Both the position numbers and the translations under genes were made by a program. A stretch of DNA of 12,047 nt from Podila epigama (Eukaryota; Mortierellomycota; Mortierellomycetes; Mortierellales; Mortierellaceae): contig JAAAVE010000913.1 of NCBI GenBank assembly GCA_015679605.1, positions 1-12,047 on the forward strand, given 5' to 3'. The notes under the pieces are model-generated. The model had not been told where the DNA came from and made no database searches. It saw only the letters and a list, made by a program, of their open reading frames with translations. The stretch's first letter is position 1. The number at the start of each line of letters is the position of its first letter. Shown piece by piece: positions 1 to 9,500 of this stretch.

Positions 1-571
1 GTGGTTCGCTCTTTCCCCTTCGATTTTCTAATGTTTTTCTGGTACCACCTCGATTTTTTCCCCATTGTTCTGAGAGCACCGTCATGGTGTGCCATTTTGC
101 GCCAATGACGGAAAAAAAAATGTCACCCTTACTCTCAACTAGTCCAGGGTCCTGCTCAAGTGAAATATCCAGCAGGGGATACGTGGGCAAGAGAGTTGAC
201 CTTCATTGGCTTTCTGGCTTTGTAAACGCGTTTTCGCTCTCCTTCCATTGGGAGCACTATCCAGGTGGGTAAGGGATGTTATTGTACCCAATGAGAGTTG
301 TTTAATCCTCCCACGGTCCGATGAAATGAACATGCAACAACTGTCGCTCAATAATCGCTCAGTACTGTTATACCGTGCATTGTACCAACAACATGCCTTA
401 TTTTATTTCATAATGTTAACTAGTCAAAGTACAAAGGAGATAGACTAACGAGAAGCGGAAAGTAAAAACATGTTTGTGTACAAAGCGAGTTGCACCATGA
501 ATAAAGGGCAAAGGGTAAATTCACCCTAACGGCGAATGGCGTTATGTTGACGAGGGTAACGCGTAGACATT

Positions 572-585
572 ATTCATTCATTCAT
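572..585. repeat. Short ATTC microsatellite
   Basis: Three tandem ATTC units followed by AT. It lies in the left spacer and has no visible link to a gene. Confidence 0.7.
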
Positions 586-975
586 GTATTGGAGGAAAAA
601 CAATGCATCCCAGCCGTTCTCAACAATGAAGGCAACATGCCTCCTGAGCAAACATGGAACAGGGGATGACATGTACAAAAGTCAACTGTTGGAGCTGTTC
701 AGGAATGAAAAACGGTCCATGGGGGGGTTTTCTCATTGGGTGTTACAACGCACCTTCAAGGACTCGTCTTCCATATTCAAAGGGATTCTTGTGAGAAAAG
801 TTTGCCTCACAACACTCCAAAAGGCCTGAAAGGTTGTTTTTGTGGATGTACCATCAGACAGCTACACAACGACGCGACCCAGAAACACATGATAACGCCT
901 AGTCCACTCGCGTTCGTATCTGTGGAGACCTTTTTGATGGCCAACAAGGCTGATATAATATATCCATGAAGGATG

Positions 976-999
976 AAAAGACGAGCGCCGTCTTTTTTT
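976..999 (+). other. Perfect 8-bp hairpin followed by a T run
   Basis: AAAAGACG (976-983) and CGTCTTTT (989-996) are exact inverted complements around the 5-nt loop AGCGC, and the T run continues to 999. In a bacterium this shape would suggest an intrinsic terminator. In a nuclear eukaryotic genome the T run could at most stop RNA polymerase III. No A or B box was recognised upstream, so the structure is certain but its function is unknown and may be chance. Confidence 0.4.
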
Positions 1000-1330
1000 C
1001 CCCTTTTAGAATTGGTGAAAGAATAAACTGTCTTGTAATTAAGCGTGTTTGACCATGGGAACATTCTGTGAAAAAGAGAGGGGGGCCAAAGCTCATGTTT
1101 ATCTCAATTGACTAACAAAACAGCTGCTTCTCCTTTTTTTCCCCACCTTTTCTAGCTCATGAGGGAGGAAACTACTAGCGAGCAGAAGGGACACGTCAAC
1201 AACGAAGAAAACAACATGTAACATAAATAAAAACTGCGTACTAGATTTAATATTATTATTATCAGATATATACAAATATGTGATTGATAGAGCCAGAAGA
1301 TTCAATGCACCATGTCAATGACAAGGCGTG

Positions 1331-2596
1331 TTATTGCTGGTAGTGGACGCCTGTCTCGCTATTAGGATCGATGGTGTCGACGACATGCGTGGTTGTTGTT
1401 TGATGCACCTGAGCAGGTGTACCTGGTGGGTACACGTGTTGTTGCCCAGGTTGGACGTACCCTTGCGATGGGTAGTGGTGCTCTTGAGAATAGAGTTCCT
1501 GCTTCTGTGGGGCCTGATGGTACGTGTTTGGGGTGGAGGGGGCGGTCATCTCAGGGTGGTACTCATCCTTGCCACCTGCTCTATGGGGGATGACCTTGGT
1601 CTGACTAACGTGGTCCACCGTTGTGGCAGAGAGTGATCGTGGCTGGCACTTGGCCTGGAAGAACTCGAGAAGAGAAGCAATCAGCCAGAATCCGCCCATT
1701 ATCCCAGCCGAGATCTGCGCGCCATAGATGGCTGTTGATTTTGGCAAGTGTGTACGAGTTGTCATTGTATTCGTAGTTGTCGTTGTATTCGTAGTTGACG
1801 TTGTATTCGTAGTCGTCGTGGTGTTTGTAAGTCATAGTCGTTGATGTTGTTTTCATTGTCATAGGAAGCGTTATCGTCAAAAGAAGAGAGTTGGTCAGGA
1901 AACTGTTAGATCACACGCGTATGTTTGGCAATTGGCAAGGGAATAAAAAAAAGAAATATGTTTAGTGTGTCATATGTACCAGAAAAGTTCTTTTCAGAAC
2001 GACATCGGTCTTGACGTTCCTTGAGGATCTTGCAGCCCTTGTTGAGACCAAGACCAATCTCTCCGCACATAGAAAAGGCCAACATGGCACAGAGAAAGGA
2101 AAGGATCATGAAGGCAAGGGAGATTCCGCGGGGGCTAAATTCATCCTTCCGCACCAGGACCATGGCAGTGTAGATGATCATAAGCAGCGCAAAGACGGCC
2201 GTGACGGCAGAACCGATAATTGGGAACAGACAAAATCCTGGTTGTTGTGAGGATATAACACAGTTTTGAATGTTTTCGACAAGAAAGACAAATGATCAGA
2301 CTGTGGGAAATGTATGAAGTGGATGGACGGGTGGAAGTTCTCTTAAAGATAAAATCAAAAGAAGACCTTGACAACTAAAAACAATCGAACAATCGTTCGC
2401 CCCACTCACCGTTGTTGTAAGTGGTGACATCCCCTTCGACTGTCATGTAGAGGATGCAGCCCTTGTTCATTGAGAGAAAGGTGACCTTGCCGTTGACGCC
2501 GATGATGCCCATGATAATGAGCGACAGGAGAAAGGCGGCACACAGGCAGGTCAAGAGGAGGACCTGGCGAACCCTTGCGTTGCTGGATCCAAGCAT
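1331..2596 (-). CDS. Four-helix membrane protein, MARVEL/tetraspan-like (3 exons)
   Basis: Exons on the minus strand are 2596-2410, 2237-1980 and 1731-1331. Both introns are phase 1 and the joined frame gives 281 residues. Hydrophobic helices lie at about 11-33, 66-91, 101-121 and 152-172. The basic loop RKDEFSPRG (92-100) between helices 2 and 3 suggests that both ends and this loop are cytosolic. The two outer loops each begin with NKGC (44-47 and 128-131), and loop 2 also has C141. The tail (177-281) is rich in Pro, Gln, Tyr, His and Thr and looks disordered. The topology fits MARVEL or Sur7-like fungal proteins of membrane domains, but no diagnostic motif fixes the family, so a plasma-membrane role is inference. 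The ATG at 2596 has A at -3. An in-frame ATG at 2863 would add 89 residues, but that stretch is translated pyrimidine-rich leader and is judged untranslated. Intron 2 is unusual (described separately). Confidence 0.75.
1732..1979 (-). other. Long second intron with an AG-depleted tract
   Basis: This 248-nt intron runs from donor GTACAT (1979) to an acceptor ending CAACAG (1732). It contains only one other AG, inside CTAACAG at 1909-1903. From 1902 to 1734 there are 169 nt with no AG, where about ten would be expected at equal base composition. CTAAC at 1909-1905 matches a fungal branch-site consensus and would lie about 174 nt from the acceptor. The acceptor at 1732 is the only one that keeps the downstream frame open, because that frame has a stop upstream in the repeat region. 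The predicted donor and acceptor are phase-compatible (G + CC = Ala149). Confidence 0.65.
1760..1831 (-). repeat. 18-bp tandem repeat, three good units and one decayed
   Basis: Units at 1760-1777, 1778-1795 and 1796-1813 differ from one another by one or two bases. A fourth, at 1814-1831, is clearly degenerate. The period is a multiple of three, and on the gene's strand one frame reads as repeats of Asn-Tyr-Glu-Tyr-Asn-Asp. The repeat falls in intron 2 of the membrane-protein gene, at the position corresponding to its second outer loop. That suggests either a former coding segment or simply a low-complexity intronic repeat. In the predicted mRNA it is spliced out. Confidence 0.8.
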
Positions 2597-3280
2597 GTTA
2601 TTCTGCGGTGTTTTTTGAGTAAGTGGGGTCGGTGGAGTGGGAGTGGGGGTGGGATGGTTTTTTGATTGAAAAGGATGGGAAGATGGGAAAGAAAGAAGAA
2701 AGGTTGGTTTGGGAAGAAGGGGAGGGTTATTCCTGCAAAAGTTTGGATGTCGTAACCGGCGTGCAGATGTGAAAAAAGAAGGAGGTCGAGGAAAAGAGAT
2801 GGAGAGAAACGCAGAGATGAGAAAGAGAAAAGTAGAGAGAAGAGAACGCAGTGACATATGCATTCATTCACTCACAAAAAACATGGTCAACAATGACAAA
2901 TATAAAGAGAGAGAGTGAGAGAAAAAAAAAAAAAAGTTGTACCAGACCACCACTCCGAGACACACTCACGTTATTCTCTTTATTCTTCCAGAAAACGACG
3001 CGTCTGGATATGGTTGTCACTGAATGTCTCGCTTGGATTCTGCGATTCTGGGTCATCCTGGATGCGCCACGGTGCGCTATTTTTGGGAGCGGGAGAAGGG
3101 TAGGGGGATAGACCCTGTCGATGTGAAGTTTTTTTTTTTATTATTATTATTCCGTTGAGCGACAATGCCCTGCCATGCGTGCATGCATGCCGTGTTTTTT
3201 GTGTCTTCAGTCTGTCTATCTTGTTTGGAGTGTGGATGGTTGTGCAATGCTCTTTCTTTGGTGAACAACCATGGCATATT

Positions 3281-3289
3281 GCACGTGAC
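3281..3289 (-). promoter_or_regulatory. E-box TCACGTG
   Basis: CACGTG at 3282-3287, flanked to give GTCACGTGC on the minus strand. This is the core recognised by bHLH factors: Cbf1 in yeasts, and MiT/TFE and USF factors in animals. It lies about 230 bp upstream of the ITFG2-like ATG. Binding is inference; one E-box in 900 bp can occur by chance. Confidence 0.4.
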
Positions 3290-3307
3290 CCGGATCGCAG
3301 CAGCCTT

Positions 3308-3312
3308 ATTGG
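3308..3312 (-). promoter_or_regulatory. Inverted CCAAT box
   Basis: ATTGG on the plus strand, CCAAT on the minus, within CTGACCAATAA. It lies about 20 bp from the E-box and about 205 bp upstream of the ITFG2-like start codon, a usual distance for a HAP/NF-Y site. The motif is short, so the call is tentative. Confidence 0.35.
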
Positions 3313-3445
3313 TCAGTTGTTCAGTTATTGAATTGGATATTATGCGGGGGAAGAGGAAATAGAGAGAAGGGTCGAATTTCCACTCTTCCCACATTCTCCC
3401 TCTTCAATCAATTAAAGTACAAATCACCCAAAAGAAAGAAAGGAG

Positions 3446-3465
3446 CGAAACGAAACGAAACGAAA
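3446..3465 (+). repeat. CGAAA pentanucleotide repeat in the 5' flank
   Basis: About four consecutive CGAAA units about 55 bp upstream of the ITFG2-like ATG, so probably in the untranslated leader or core promoter. It is part of a longer purine-rich stretch. No specific function can be assigned. Confidence 0.6.
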
Positions 3466-3517
3466 GAAAAATAATATCATAAAGTAGCGAAAAAGAACAT
3501 CAACACGATTCCGTAAC

Positions 3518-6500
3518 ATGCCGAGTGCGCGTCATGTGTCATTAGTCCAGAAGCTGAGGTGGCATGTCAGTGGAAACATTTCACCTTCTGCATTCGCTAT
3601 TGGCGATGTGGATGGTCATGGAGTAGGTTTGAACCTGTTTGAACACTTGTGTTTAGCAAAAGAAAAAAAAAGTGACAAGTAATGGAAATGTGAAGATAAC
3701 AAGATATGAATGTCACGACAAGGATGAACATTTCCCCTTACAAATGATTTTATCATTTCTGCAGGACAACTCGTTTGTCATAGGTAACCTCGTTGGCGAT
3801 CTGTTCATCTTCAAGGGTAATCATCCTGAAGGGTTGCCTTGGATGACATGTAAAGGCCTAGGAACGGTACGTTGCATGTCAAGGTAAAATCATGGCGAGA
3901 TTTATTATCAGATCAAAACCGTAATCACTGGTATCTGAACGGTCACCTTCCCAAAAAATAAAAAAAAACGCTCTAGATCACTGCTGTCGCCATCGGAGAT
4001 ATCAGAAACGTGGGAAAGAACTCGATCGTCGTACTGAGCGCAGAGGGTCTTTGCCACATTTTTGACATCGCTGGCATAGACGATGAGCACGAAAATGGAC
4101 ATGGACAAGGACACGTGTACGGGAACTCATCCATCAATATTGCGTCTGGAGTACCAACACCAGGGCAACCACCCAGTCTCTACTCCTCAACCCCCATCCA
4201 GGGCTCATACCAACAACAGCAACAACAGCAACAGCAACAATACCCTGCAAACAGTTTGCACAGCAGTTACAATCCCATGCACCCTACTGTGCCTGCGACA
4301 CCAAACATTCGACCCGTACCGGACTTGCATCATCATCACCATTCTACCAGCCATCATAGCTCCCATGCATCCTTTAGCGGTACACCTCCAGTTCCACCTG
4401 TGCCTCACAATACCCCTCACGGCTCCAGCTCATCTTCCATCTCTGGGATACATAGCCAGCACCAAACATCAACGGCTGCAGCAACAATAGCTGCAACATC
4501 AACAGCAGCCTCTGCGACATCTGCTCACCCTTCAAACGCGAGTAATGCGGCTGCTGGCGGTGTCCGACGTGGTTCTGAAATATTCCCAGGGACCAGCGCA
4601 GCTTCTACAAGGACCTCAACAATGCTATCAAATCTCATCGGCACGCCACCTTTGTCTTCTTCATCATCTCATGGGCAACCAGTCAATTCATCCTCCCATC
4701 ACACTCGCTCGATTGGAGGTGGTAATAGCAATTTGAACTCGCCCACTGGAACACCGCATTTGAGACCACAACATCCTGTTGCTGCAACCGCAAACTCGAC
4801 TAGATTCATTGGAAGCGGGGTACCACTAAAGGATGCACCTCCACGTAGGAACATCAACACGCGACATAGCGTGGCGGACAAAAGCCAAGTCCAGAACATT
4901 GGTGGAAGGCGTGTCTTGGAGCGACCTAGTCTGACCTTGCCAGTGCCTGTTAACATTAACAGAGCACATATTGCAGACATTGGTAATGTACTCTCCAACT
5001 TCTCTTTACATGTTTGAAGAAAATGAATGGATGTTATTAGGCACTGACTTTTTTTTTTTTTTTTTTTCGGGTGCTTGTAATGCCTGATATCAATTGTTCC
5101 CCATGCATGGCTCTGATAGATGGAGATGGTTTGAACGAGTTGGTGCTGGCACGAACCGATCGCATCCTCCATTCCTATTTCTTGCAACCGCGCAAACCGA
5201 CGTCACCAACGTCGATCTCACATCCCAGCAATCAACCCCTCAGTCTTATGAAGCTTCTGAGCAGGACAAGTAGCATCTCGACTTTGGACAGTAGTGGCCT
5301 CTTGTCGCCATCTGATGAAAGAAGAGATGCTGTCATTCACTACCCAGCGTTGACACCTTCTGGACGACAATATTATTCGACTGCAGCAGGTGTCATTGGT
5401 GGTTATCCATCTGAGAATATATCTGAAAATCAGGAAAACACAAAAACGGAACTCTTGACACTCGTAGAAAAGAGACGTTGGGCGCTGGATGGCCAGGTGA
5501 GAGAATGGGATAAAGTACAAGGAGAACCTTTTGGCTATGGCAAGTGGCAGATATCCTAACGGCTGGAGATTTGTCATTTTTTCTCCCTCCTTGTTTGTTA
5601 AAAGATTCATAGTTTGTCGGTAACAAAGGACTCGTTAACTGGGCTACCTATCTTGCTTGTTGCTCAGCCAGGTTTGAAATTCGTTATGATCGATCATACG
5701 GGAGCCATTTCCGAGCCTTTGACCCAAGTCCAACTCAATCCAAAGACATCAGTCAAGGCTGGCCCTGATACACCGACACGAGGGGCTGGTGGTGGTGATG
5801 TGGCTACAGATATTGTCTGTGGTTCTCAGTATGTAAACGGACAGAGAAAAGATATTATCGGCCTGATGTCAATGGACGGTATGAGTCTTCGTCTTCTGTT
5901 TATATACCTCTGCTGATATGCAATGAGCCATTCAAGGGGTTACCCGTATTAACACGTCTTGCTACATTTTTCTTTTTCCTTCACATTTTTCTCTATATTA
6001 TACCTTGGCGTAGGCGCATTTGCACTCCATGACCTTGAAAACAACACTGTCAAGGTCCATGATCTTGATTCGACACATAAGATCTTTGGATTCTCGACAC
6101 TTAATTTTGGACATGACCGACCAAGCCAAGGCCATTCCCACCACCACCACGACGGCGAGAACGATGATGAAGATCACCACGAGCATTCCAGGAGATCTGG
6201 CAGGTCCAAGAACTCATCTGGTTATGGACGTTCAAGGTCAGATTCTCATTGTGATGATGATAAAAACGACGCGTCGTTCTTTGACATGCCAGTAAGAAAC
6301 AAACAAGGAGATGAAGAGGAAGACGATGGTGGTGTTCATGGAAGTGACAATCCATCACGGCGTGACGATTCTCAAGCGAGGCGAGGTGAGGATGATGAGT
6401 TTAGTGATTCGGAAATCGTCTCTCAGCATGGGCGACGGTCCAGCATCAAGCGAGTTCACCAGCCGTCTCTTTTAATCTCTGAGCCATTTGGTTCTCGGTT

Positions 6501-9500
6501 CCAAATGAATGACATGTTCGTGGGATGCTCCTGGAGCGGTATCACCTTTTTCATTGACCAAGAGTTTAACACTGCCCAATATGACTTTGAGGCTCGCGTC
6601 TGTGCCTTTGGAGCAGGTAACGTTACCTTTTGTTTGCAGTTGTGCCAGTATCTCTCTTTTTTTTTCTTGATAGATCTTATAATCTTACACGCATGCACAG
6701 TCAGACAGAACGAGAGAGTGAGAAAACTAACCTTCCTTGTGTTCTAATAGGGCAATACGCTTTGACGCCTGGCCGTAATGAGCCATGTCTGTTCTATGTC
6801 GACTTTGAGGATAATATCTTTGTATACTATAATCTCTATATTCAGACGCAGCCCACGGCCCAATTTCAAGATATTGTCAAATCTGATGCCAAACTAGTAA
6901 GGCTACTTTGAGGTTGTCTTTTGGTGGAAGGGTTTCCCTTTTAACAATTGAATTTACTGACCAATACTACGCAATATCTCTGGGTTCAATTGGTATTAGA
7001 TGAAAGCTGGTCGAGATATCAAGCAGACGGAGGAGGCACAGGCGGAAGTCCCACGCAAATCCCAACAACCGTCGACGACTGGAGAAGAATTGGCTTCCGA
7101 GATCGAGGCTAAGTCAAAGGAGGGCAATGGTGTCAATGGAGCCCAATCATCGTGGTCAGAGCAGGACCTGAAGCACTTTATTCATGATTCGCTCTACAAC
7201 GTTAACCGCTATGAGGATGAATATCAGCGACTCAAGAGACTTGCAGATATTGAGCGTGCCAAGAGGGCAGCGTTTTTGGCAGAGGAAGAGGCGAAAGCAA
7301 GGGAACTTGCGAGAGAAAAAGAGGCGAAAGCTGAAGAAGATGCAGATTCGTCAACCTCATTCATTGACCCGAGATTACAAGATCATCATCTCTATGCAGG
7401 TCATTCCCGGGACACGGTATCATCCTCAGGGGTTCGACGCCACGGACCACTTTCACAAGAGATTGACAACCAGTTTGACCATCACAACAGAACAGCTAAA
7501 TCAACATCAACATCTTCTTTTTCATCGCAACATTATACCCAAGGACGTTCACCAAACTCATCGGAAGACGGTCAGTTACATTCTCCGTCATCTCCACCGA
7601 CACCAACTTCGCCAAGGCTGGCAAAGGCGATCGAACGAAGACGGCCGTCACTCTTGATCAAGGACATGCTTTCACAGTATGAAGGCAAGGTCACGCCTCC
7701 TCTCAAGTCACCCATTTCACCAACTGCTAGTTCAGGACCACACTTTTCCAAGGGGCATCACTCTGGGGCCCTGTCGGGTGGTGGAGGTTCAGGTTCTGGC
7801 ACAACTCTGACCAACATCATGAAGAGGTTCAATTTGAAAGATCTTGGCAAGGAACTTGGGAATGGAGGTCGAATCTCAAGAAGTATTGGCGGAAGCAGCA
7901 GCAGCAGTGGTGGTCATGGAAGCAGCACAGTCAGCAGTGGCCATCATCTTCTTGGCAGTGTTGTTCTAGGAAATGGAAAGACGTTGGATGGTCGGGCTGG
8001 CAAGTCATCGCTCAGAGTGAATCGCTCCGTGGGTGTACCTCGGGGTCGTAGCGGTCTTGGACCTATGGGTCGAAAACTCGGGGCCAAATCCAGGCTTTCG
8101 CATCAACAGGAGCGGGACGACGGCAGTGAGGATTCGGATGAGGAAGGCGATGCTGCGGATCATACAAGGACGTCGACCATGGATAGCACAGATGATATTC
8201 TTGATCGTGAACAGATGCTAGACTATGAACGATCCCAGGTGGAAGGTGGCGAAAGATATGGCGATGGAGGCTTGGATGACGGTCATGATGCCGACTTGAT
8301 AGGGGAAGGGTATGATCAGGCGGCTGGTGCAGAGGACGAGGACGGGAATGAGAACGAGGACGATAACAATGGAGCCTACACACCATCTACAATCTCCCCC
8401 ATCCCTTCGCCAGGTCGCTTTTATGGCAACAGTCAGCAGCAATTGCAGCATGGTGTTGTGGCAGAGCCTAGCCCTAGCTTGGATGGATCAGCATTCGCTC
8501 TGGCCAAGAGTTTGCTTTCGCCTTCAGCAAACAACAACAACATAAATAACAACCACAACAACAGGTCGGGTGCTCCGACTCACTCGTACACGCCAGGATC
8601 TTCATCTTCATCTAATCGTCCATCGTCGCGTGGACATGGACGTCATCGGTCAGGGCATGGGCTTCAGTTCGGATTAGGGTCATTACCAACACGCGAGATT
8701 TCTGCGTCCGTTGGCATCCACTCTGGTCCCAACAGTGCCGGCCATAGTAGCAGCAATCAGGATGGCCGGCGATCGCGTGCAGAGTCGGTTCTTAGTACTG
8801 GTTCTGATATCGGAGGCGTCATTGTCCCAGACATTACTCTTTTGGCGTCATCGTTCCCATCACAGAGCAATATGTCGCTGTCGACTTCGGAACCGTATTC
8901 GCATGGGGCACATATGATGCCAGACGATTCGGACGACGACGGTGGGGGTGGTGCCTTTCATGAAGGGTACCGGGGTCGGAAGCATGGTGAGGAACGCTCG
9001 ACAGTGATGACCGAAACTGGGATCCGTCGTCCACCCCGACGATCGGCCACGTTAGGGTCTCAGGATGGTGGGCGAGGCTCTGGATCGGGGTCTGATACAA
9101 CGACAGAGAAGCCCGGGAGCAAACGAAGCAGTCGGCGTCTTGTTGGAGACGGGAAAGGTCAGGAGAGCAGGAGTGGCGATGTGAAGCTGATGCCGGCGCC
9201 TTTACCAAGGAGTAATCAGCATTACCAGCGACAGCAATTTGAGCAACAGCAGGGACAGGGGTCCTCAGGGGATCTCGGCAGTAGTGGTGCCAACAAAGAC
9301 CCCTCGGCCCAGAGTTCTAGTCATGTTTCATTCACGCCCAATGTGCACGGTGCACCAGGAAGAGGGCTAGGAGGCAGTGGTAGTGGTAGTGGTGGCCACG
9401 GTGATGGAACAGCGATGCTCGAGGGTCTTGGTCTAGGTCTTGGGAGCGGCGGTACTGGCACAAAGGCTTCGTCTACATCCTCCTCTGCCAATGCGTCCGA

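Larger units (their letters stand above)
1..1330. other. Spacer without a recognisable gene
   Basis: No reading frame here shows a protein family I recognise. All open frames are under 90 codons, overlap one another on both strands and have no convincing splice-site pairs. No tRNA-like cloverleaf or internal B box was seen. The right part (about 1200-1330) is AT-rich, with a TATTATTATTATC stretch near 1251-1263 that reads as A/T-rich 3' flank of the minus-strand gene ending at 1331. A distal exon or untranslated RNA cannot be excluded by eye. Confidence 0.6.
2597..3517. promoter_or_regulatory. Divergent promoter region between the two start codons
   Basis: These 921 bp separate the minus-strand membrane-protein start from the plus-strand ITFG2-like start and must hold both promoters unless undetected genes lie between. 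The left third, about 2690-2936, is purine-rich on the plus strand, so it is pyrimidine-rich in the direction of the minus gene, as is common just upstream of fungal start sites. The middle has a TGCATGCATGC palindromic stretch (about 3179-3190), an E-box and an inverted CCAAT box. The right part has short GAAAC repeats close to the plus-strand ATG. No ATG occurs in the last 100 bp before 3518, so no upstream ORF is visible there. Transcription starts cannot be placed from sequence alone. Confidence 0.6.

Noticed and set aside
1328-1636. Plus-strand open frame of about 100 codons opposite the membrane-protein tail
   Set aside because: It is antisense to exon 3, whose frame continues a coherent protein. 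The antisense product is Val/Leu/Gly-rich with no recognisable features.
2597-2863. In-frame N-terminal extension of the membrane-protein gene, starting at 2863 on the minus strand and looking somewhat like a signal peptide
   Set aside because: The extension is translated from a long pyrimidine-rich tract typical of a leader, giving Phe/Leu/Ser/Pro/Thr-rich sequence. A signal-peptide look is expected from such composition. The ATG at 2596 begins directly before the first well-formed helix.
3170-3200. GCATGC-type palindromes considered as a mobile-element end
   Set aside because: The palindrome is short, there is no matching inverted copy, no target duplication and no transposase nearby.
3672-3764. 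Coding sequence upstream of DNSF in the second-exon frame
   Set aside because: It belongs to intron 1: the GTAGGT donor at 3623 and TTCTGCAG acceptor at 3764 join GDVDGHG to DNSFVIGN in phase, which restores the ITFG2-type repeat.
5071-5119. Start of a separate ORF just before the DGDG motif
   Set aside because: Those codons are the end of intron 3. Splicing to 5120 recreates IADIDGDGLNEL exactly, which reading through does not.
6120-6180. His-rich run considered as a zinc-finger or metal transporter loop gene
   Set aside because: It is in frame with conserved propeller segments on both sides and so is an insertion in the ITFG2-like protein, not an independent gene.
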